A DNA stretch of 64,000 nucleotides from UBA5072 sp963822145. GTDB lineage: Bacteria; Bacteroidota; Bacteroidia; Bacteroidales; UBA10428. The stretch spans positions 1,178,001-1,242,000 of the forward strand of contig CAWGGG010000004.1 in the NCBI GenBank assembly GCA_963822145.1, written 5' to 3'. The position numbers were made by a program, and so were the translations under genes. Shown here one piece after another: positions 60,482-64,000 of the stretch. A model generated the notes under the pieces. It saw nothing but the letters and a program-made list of their open reading frames with translations, made no database searches and was not told the DNA's origin. Each line of letters opens with the position of its first letter. The first letter of the stretch is position 1.

Positions 60482-61120
60482 ATGTGTTATACCATCAAAA
60501 TCGACCTGACAAGAGAAGAGCTCGAAAAACGTTTTGGAGCAAAATTCCAGGGATCAGGAGATTTTATTACCGGTGACCGTATCAGTGCTTTCTCACTCCC
60601 TGTATTGCCTTTAATTTGCAGTGATAAACCAGATGAAATCAGACTGTACAGGTGGGGACTGATTCCTTATTGGGTCAAAGATCGCAAAAGCGCCACAGAG
60701 ATCAGGACAAAGACTTTTAATGCCAGGGCCGAATCCCTGGCCGAAAAACCATCCTTTCGGAATTCACTGAAACGAAAAAGATGCCTGGTACCGGTGAATG
60801 GATTTTATGAATGGCAGACATTGGAGAAGCATAAGATACCTTACTATATAACCGTGAAGGGGCAACCTATTATAGTCCTGGCTGGACTCTATGACAGCTG
60901 GAATAGCCAGGAGACCGGAGAAATCATCAATACCTTTACCATTGTTACCACACGGGCAAATCCCCTGATGGAAGAAATTCACAACCTGAAAAAGCGGATG
61001 CCGGTCATACTATCACCGGAAAGTGAAAAAATATGGCTCAACCTGCTTGCAGATCCTGAAAAGGAGGGTTTACTGGAACCATACCCACAGGAATATATGC
61101 TGGCTGAGATGTTGAAATAG
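60482..61120 (+). CDS. SRAP/HMCES (YedK) abasic-site DNA-protein crosslink protein
   Basis: A 212-residue SOS-response-associated peptidase domain protein. Cys2 forms a thiazolidine bond with abasic sites in single-stranded DNA. Because the enzyme needs Cys as the first residue after removal of Met, the start must be the ATG at 60482 (MCYTIKIDL), not the TTG at 60476. Conserved segments are LYRWGLIPYWVKD, TFNARAESLAEKPSFRN, CLVPVNGFYEWQ (the catalytic Glu), FTIVTTRANPLMEEIHN and KKRMPVIL. The conserved His precedes RMPVIL with a short insertion that I believe is common in Bacteroidota forms. It is apparently a single gene. Confidence 0.93.
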   Translation: MCYTIKIDLTREELEKRFGAKFQGSGDFITGDRISAFSLPVLPLICSDKPDEIRLYRWGLIPYWVKDRKSATEIRTKTFNARAESLAEKPSFRNSLKRKRCLVPVNGFYEWQTLEKHKIPYYITVKGQPIIVLAGLYDSWNSQETGEIINTFTIVTTRANPLMEEIHNLKKRMPVILSPESEKIWLNLLADPEKEGLLEPYPQEYMLAEMLK

Positions 61121-61219
61121 ACACACATAATTTCCTGAAAATGTTAGGCAATTACAAGCTTGCATTGTAACTTAGTTATTATATTGTTGACGTGGCCACT
61201 AACCTAAAATTGTGTAACT

Positions 61220-62086
61220 ATGAATTATTACTTGATCATTATTCCGGTTGTCCTTATTTTTCTTATGGGTATCAGAATTATCAGACCCACACACAAAGGA
61301 TTAATTGAACGACTTGGCAAGTATCACCGTTTTGCCGAGCCTGGGTTCCATTGGATCATTCCCGGTATTGAAAGACTGTTCCGCGTAAATATTACCGAAC
61401 AAATGGTCAATGCCGAACCCCAGGAAATCATCACCAATGATAACCTGAATGCCAAAGTGGATGCCCAGGTATATTTTAAAGTAAAAAGCGATGAGGGAAG
61501 TGTTAAAGGGTCACAATACAACGTGAACAATTACAGCTGGCAGATTGTGAACCTTGCCCGTACCACCCTGCGTAATATTATTGGAACACTGACCCTGAAA
61601 TCGGCCAACAGTGAACGCGGAAGGATCAATGCTGACCTTCACCGCACCTTGCTGGAAGAAACCCGGAGCTGGGGCATTGAAATTGTTAGAACCGAATTGA
61701 AAGAGATTGATCCTCCGAAGGATGTTCAGGAGACCATGAACAAGGTAGTAAAAGCTGAAAATGAAAAAATTGCAGCTATTGACTTTGCATCGGCACGTGA
61801 GACAGTGGCTGATGGCGAGAAACGTGCGAAAATCAAAGAAGCTGAAGGGTATAAACAGTCGCAGATATTGCATGCCGAAGGTGAGGCCGAAGCCATCAGG
61901 CTTGTGAATGAGGCTGCCGATAAATACTTTATTGGAAATGCCCAGTTGCTGAGAAAACTTGAGGCCATGGAAGCCTCGCTGAGGGATAACGCCAAAATTG
62001 TGGTTCCAACAGGTGCCGAGCTGGTGAATATTATTGGAGAAATGGCCGGGGTATTGCCCTTGGACAGGAAGAAGAGTGAAAAGTGA
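61220..62086 (+). CDS. SPFH/Band 7 (stomatin-like) membrane protein
   Basis: A 288-residue stomatin/prohibitin-like protein. One N-terminal membrane helix (YLIIIPVVLIFLMGIRII) is followed by the SPFH domain (RPTHKGLIERLGKYHRFAEP, GFHWIIPGIERLFRVNITEQ, LNAKVDAQVYFKV, IVRTELKEIDPPKDVQETMN). A long coiled coil follows (KAENEKIAAIDFASARETVA through EGEAEAIRLVNEAADKYF). Such proteins form ring-like membrane microdomains and often associate with NfeD or FtsH proteases; no NfeD gene is adjacent. The last codons and the stop (KKSEK) lie in a heptanucleotide array. Confidence 0.92.
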   Translation: MNYYLIIIPVVLIFLMGIRIIRPTHKGLIERLGKYHRFAEPGFHWIIPGIERLFRVNITEQMVNAEPQEIITNDNLNAKVDAQVYFKVKSDEGSVKGSQYNVNNYSWQIVNLARTTLRNIIGTLTLKSANSERGRINADLHRTLLEETRSWGIEIVRTELKEIDPPKDVQETMNKVVKAENEKIAAIDFASARETVADGEKRAKIKEAEGYKQSQILHAEGEAEAIRLVNEAADKYFIGNAQLLRKLEAMEASLRDNAKIVVPTGAELVNIIGEMAGVLPLDRKKSEK

Positions 62087-62133
62087 ATAGTGAAAAGTTT
62101 TTAACTATTCGTTTTTCACTTTTCATTTTTCAC
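62076..62133. repeat. Inverted pair of heptanucleotide arrays between convergent genes
   Basis: Left array: GTGAAAA, GTGAATA, GTGAAAA (62076-62096). Right array: TTTTCAC, TTTTCAT, TTTTCAC (62113-62133). The right array is the reverse complement of the left but for two mismatches, so a 21-base hairpin with a 16-base loop can form. The left array carries the SPFH stop codon, the right one the stop codon and last residues of the Ada-type gene. Confidence 0.85.
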
Positions 62134-62958
62134 TAAATAAGCCTTTTCCCAGCCTATCATTGCGGCTTTACGACCGGCATTCCACCGGTAATTGCCGATT
62201 ATTCCTTCACTCCGGATAACCCTGTGGCATGGGATCAGGTAAGCAACGGGATTATGAGCAATAGCCGTTCCCACTGCCCGGGTTGCTTTTGGCTTGCCTG
62301 TTGCATCAGCAATACCCTGATAACTTGCCACATGGCCGAATGGGATCCTTAATAAGGCCTCCCATACCTGTACCTGGAAATCCGTTCCTTTTACCAAAAC
62401 CCGGAATGGAATGTCTTTTTCATTCCGGCTGAAAATCTGTTCAATCAATGGCCCGGTTATGGTCTGGTTTCTCTGAATTAAAGCTTTTTCCCATTGCTGC
62501 TGCAATTCATATAATGCGGTATCGGATGACCCGTTCAGGAAGCCCATGGCGCATATCCCCCTTGGGGTAACGGCTACAAAACAATTACCGAAAGGAGAAG
62601 GATGTATCCCGTAATCAATAACCAACCCCTGCCCTCTTGTCTTATATTCACCGGGAGTAACTGCTTCTATGCTGACAAAGAGATCATATACACGGCTCTG
62701 TGAAGACAATCCCACATTTTCCGCGGCCATTAAAAGATTTTCGGTGCGATGAACTTCCTGTTTCAGCGCTTCCAGTGTAAGGTACTGAACAAATTTTTTC
62801 GGACTGATGCCGGCCCACTCCGTGAAGGTACGTTGCAGGTGAAACGGGCTCATGTGCATTTGTTCTGCAATTTCATCAAGTGACGGTTGCTTCCTGAAGT
62901 TTGTTGTGAGAAATCTGATGGCCTTTTCTACCAATAGGTATGCAGAAGGATTGGTCAT
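62116..62958 (-). CDS. Ada-type AraC/methylated-DNA-cysteine methyltransferase
   Basis: A 280-residue two-domain protein. Residues about 1-105 are an AraC helix-turn-helix (LDEIAEQMHMSPFHLQRTFT, PKKFVQYLTLEALKQEVHRT). The rest is an O6-alkylguanine-DNA alkyltransferase: an N-terminal ribonuclease-like domain, then FQVQVWEALLRIPFGHVASY and the acceptor Cys in AYLIPCHRVIRSEG. The zinc-cysteine N-terminal domain of E. coli Ada, which accepts methyl from phosphotriesters, is absent. The protein repairs O6-methylguanine directly and may regulate itself. The start at 62958 is preferred to 63045. Its final residues VKNEK are encoded by a heptanucleotide array. Confidence 0.93.
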   Translation of the reverse strand: MTNPSAYLLVEKAIRFLTTNFRKQPSLDEIAEQMHMSPFHLQRTFTEWAGISPKKFVQYLTLEALKQEVHRTENLLMAAENVGLSSQSRVYDLFVSIEAVTPGEYKTRGQGLVIDYGIHPSPFGNCFVAVTPRGICAMGFLNGSSDTALYELQQQWEKALIQRNQTITGPLIEQIFSRNEKDIPFRVLVKGTDFQVQVWEALLRIPFGHVASYQGIADATGKPKATRAVGTAIAHNPVAYLIPCHRVIRSEGIIGNYRWNAGRKAAMIGWEKAYLVKNEK

Positions 62959-63049
62959 TTTTGTTTTTTTTGTGGTAAAATTGCGCAGAAATGGCCAGAC
63001 CTCCAACCCGATTCTTGCTGAAATATTTTCCTGGTTTTTTATCAATACA

Positions 63050-63081
63050 TTTGGCAGGCTTAAAAATAAACGTTAATTTTG
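63050..63081 (+). promoter_or_regulatory. Promoter of tRNA-Asp
   Basis: TTTG (63050-63053), a 20-base spacer and TAATTTTG (63074-63081) match the Bacteroidota -33/-7 consensus closely. The tRNA begins at 63099. Confidence 0.7.
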
Positions 63082-63098
63082 TACCGCTTTAAAAAACT

Positions 63099-63172
63099 GG
63101 TCATGTAGTTCAGCTGGTTAGAATGCCGGCCTGTCACGCCGGAGGTCGCGGGTTCGAGTCCCGTCGTGACCG
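63099..63172 (+). tRNA. tRNA-Asp (GTC)
   Basis: A 74-base cloverleaf. The acceptor stem is GGTCATG/CGTGACC, with one G-T pair. The D-loop contains AGCTGGTTAGA. The anticodon stem CCGGC/GCCGG frames the loop CTGTCAC with anticodon GTC (63133-63135). The T-arm has GGTTCGAGTCC. The discriminator is G, and CCA is not encoded. The gene stands alone and has its own promoter. Its 3' end is followed by sequences that look like an integrated element. Confidence 0.97.
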
Positions 63173-63187
63173 CAGCTAAAGCGAGTT

Positions 63188-63225
63188 AACCCCTGTTAGT
63201 CAATAGATTAACGGGGGTTTTTCTT
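63188..63225 (+). terminator. Terminator after tRNA-Asp
   Basis: An 11-bp stem AACCCCTGTTA/TAACGGGGGTT (63188-63198 and 63209-63219, one G-T pair) is followed by five Ts, then CTTTG. Confidence 0.85.
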
Positions 63226-63228
63226 TGC

Positions 63229-63252
63229 ATGGTGTCGGATATGGTGTCAGAT
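63229..63252. repeat. Tandem 12-mer behind tRNA-Asp
   Basis: ATGGTGTCGGAT is followed directly by ATGGTGTCAGAT (one mismatch). The position, 57 bases beyond the tRNA, suits recombinase arm sites or the remnant of an integrase end. Confidence 0.6.
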
Positions 63253-63486
63253 TTCCGGAACCATATTTTTTATATTAATTAAATTTGTACTCGGTTTCAT
63301 TGCATTTATCTATTGAATTGTTCAGGTTTTCCTAAACAGCAATTCATCAGAAAAAGTTAGGGGAAATGCAATCTGGGCCTTATCAGTGTGCTTTGATAAG
63401 GGACAAGAAGCAAGAAAACCAATGGGATAGCGGATCACCCTAAGACCTGCATGTTGATAGTTACTAACGTTATATGTAATATGATT
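63253..63486. other. Non-coding stretch ahead of the excisionase-like gene
   Basis: About 230 bases without a gene. It holds a TAAATTTG -7-like element (63280-63287) and a perfect 8-bp hairpin CCTTATCA/TGATAAGG with an 8-base loop (63378-63385 and 63394-63401). Nothing else is recognisable. It may contain the regulatory region and attachment-site arms of the element. Confidence 0.4.
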
Positions 63487-63762
63487 ATGGAAAATGTGTC
63501 GTTACAGGAGTTGAGGTCCTTGATTGCTGAGGTTGTATCCCAGCAGCTCATAAAATTTAATCCTCAAGCCCAGCCAAAGACGGAATATTTAACGCGAATC
63601 GAGGTCGCGAGAGCTTTAAGAATAAGCCTTCCAACTTTGAACGAGCTTACTAAAACCGGGAAAATACCAGCTTATAGGATTGGGGGCCGTGTTTTATATA
63701 AGTCCAATGAGGTAAGGGAATCCCTATCAAAAATTAAGGTATTGATGAGGAGGGCCGAATAA
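63487..63762 (+). CDS. Excisionase-like helix-turn-helix protein
   Basis: A 91-residue protein with a MerR/excisionase-type winged helix-turn-helix at about 38-85: YLTRIEVARALRISLPTLNE, then LTKTGKIPAYRIGGRVLYKS, then NEVRESLSKI. The N-terminal ~35 residues are a short helix with SLQELRSLIAEVV. This is the standard small DNA-binding protein at the edge of Bacteroidota conjugative and mobilisable elements, usually helping the integrase excise. Starts at 63451 and 63481 are also in frame. The stop TAA overlaps the start of the next gene by one base (TAATG). Confidence 0.85.
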   Translation: MENVSLQELRSLIAEVVSQQLIKFNPQAQPKTEYLTRIEVARALRISLPTLNELTKTGKIPAYRIGGRVLYKSNEVRESLSKIKVLMRRAE

Positions 63763-63926
63763 TGAACCCGATTCAGGAATTAAAGCACCTGTATTTGCAG
63801 GAGAATTGCCGGCGATTCACTTCCCTGCATGAATATGCTAAGGGAGCACATCTTATTTGTAGGACATTTCGGACCTTTTATGATTGGTATAAAAAAGAAA
63901 GGAGATTGCTATGGATCAAATATTAA
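63762..63926 (+). CDS. Small basic protein of the element, unknown function
   Basis: A 54-residue protein (MNPIQELKHLYLQENCRRFT through YDWYKKERRLLWIKY), basic and aromatic, with no recognised domain. Its start overlaps the excisionase-like stop by one base, and its 3' end overlaps the next gene start by 16 bases. This tight coupling is the main evidence that it is translated. Confidence 0.55.
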   Translation: MNPIQELKHLYLQENCRRFTSLHEYAKGAHLICRTFRTFYDWYKKERRLLWIKY

Positions 63927-64000
63927 CTAGTTCTGAAATTTCATCAGCAGCGCAAAGGACAGATCTGAAATTATTTTCCGTTTACAAAGCACCCATAAAG
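63911..64000 (+). CDS. Element gene, N-terminal fragment (possibly VirE-N/BT4734-like)
   Basis: Only the first 30 codons are present (MDQILTSSEISSAAQRTDLK, then LFSVYKAPIK). A good ribosome site AGGAG lies about ten bases upstream. The FSVYKAPI segment resembles the start of BT4734/VirE-N-type proteins, which commonly follow excisionase genes in Bacteroidota mobile elements and precede primase or helicase genes. With so little sequence this is a weak guess. The gene continues beyond the window. Confidence 0.5.
   Translation, partial: MDQILTSSEISSAAQRTDLKLFSVYKAPIK

Overview
The window comes from a chromosome of a Bacteroidota bacterium, most likely an anaerobic or facultative member of the Bacteroidales/Marinilabiliales side of the phylum. 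The evidence is: several TAnnTTTG-type -7 promoter elements; an ECF sigma/FecR/STN cassette; a secreted protein with a type IX secretion sorting tail; GRAM and BT_3928-type membrane proteins; a lysine-variant phosphoglycerate dehydrogenase; and polysaccharide-use genes. Most of the window is core chromosome. The last 0.9 kb looks like the edge of an integrated mobile element behind a tRNA-Asp gene.

Layout. 1-3.4 kb (minus strand): ECF sigma factor, FecR anti-sigma factor and an STN-domain envelope protein without a TonB-receptor barrel, running into a cut-off secreted protein. 3.5-9.4 kb: a lactonase-type lipoprotein, ribosome rescue factor ArfB, free methionine-R-sulfoxide reductase, a stand-alone receiver protein, a Crp/Fnr regulator, pyruvate kinase and a XerD-type recombinase. 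9.4-18.4 kb: pyruvate phosphate dikinase and ATP-type PEP carboxykinase (with pyruvate kinase, three enzymes of the PEP node), then PlsY, c-di-AMP cyclase CdaA, dihydropteroate synthase, thymidylate kinase and a DoxX/thioredoxin-like membrane protein. 19.1-21.9 kb (minus): an Rrf2 regulator followed by a two-subunit heme-copper oxidoreductase. Its active-site and CuA residues indicate a nitric-oxide-reductase-like enzyme, not an oxidase; a perfect 20-bp palindrome lies just before the regulator.

22-32.8 kb: a GNAT/MFS pair, a sugar operon of unknown substrate (ROK kinase, MFS permease, SIS protein), a PHP phosphoesterase, a three-FAS1 secreted protein and triosephosphate isomerase. 32.9-41.9 kb: a 1492-residue envelope protein of unknown function, a ComB-like phosphatase, and the serine genes serC and serA with DUF1015. 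42.0-53.4 kb: a LacI-controlled carbohydrate cluster. A disaccharide permease, beta-phosphoglucomutase, GH65 phosphorylase and secreted GH13 amylase form a phosphorolytic alpha-glucan route. A CE1-type esterase, an SGNH hydrolase and a GH29 fucosidase follow. 53.4-63.0 kb: housekeeping genes (purC, phoH, SAM hydroxide adenosyltransferase, mazG, HPt protein, omega-amidase, slyD, metallophosphoesterase, SRAP/HMCES protein, SPFH protein, Ada-type methyltransferase). 63.1-64 kb: tRNA-Asp, a terminator, tandem 12-mers, an excisionase-like gene and two further element genes, the last cut by the window end.

The most unusual items are the DHH-type NO-reductase-like operon with its own Rrf2 regulator and operator; a dispersed set of heptanucleotide tandem arrays, most of which form the stop codons and last residues of genes; the barrel-less STN/FecR/sigma cassette; and the tRNA-Asp element boundary.
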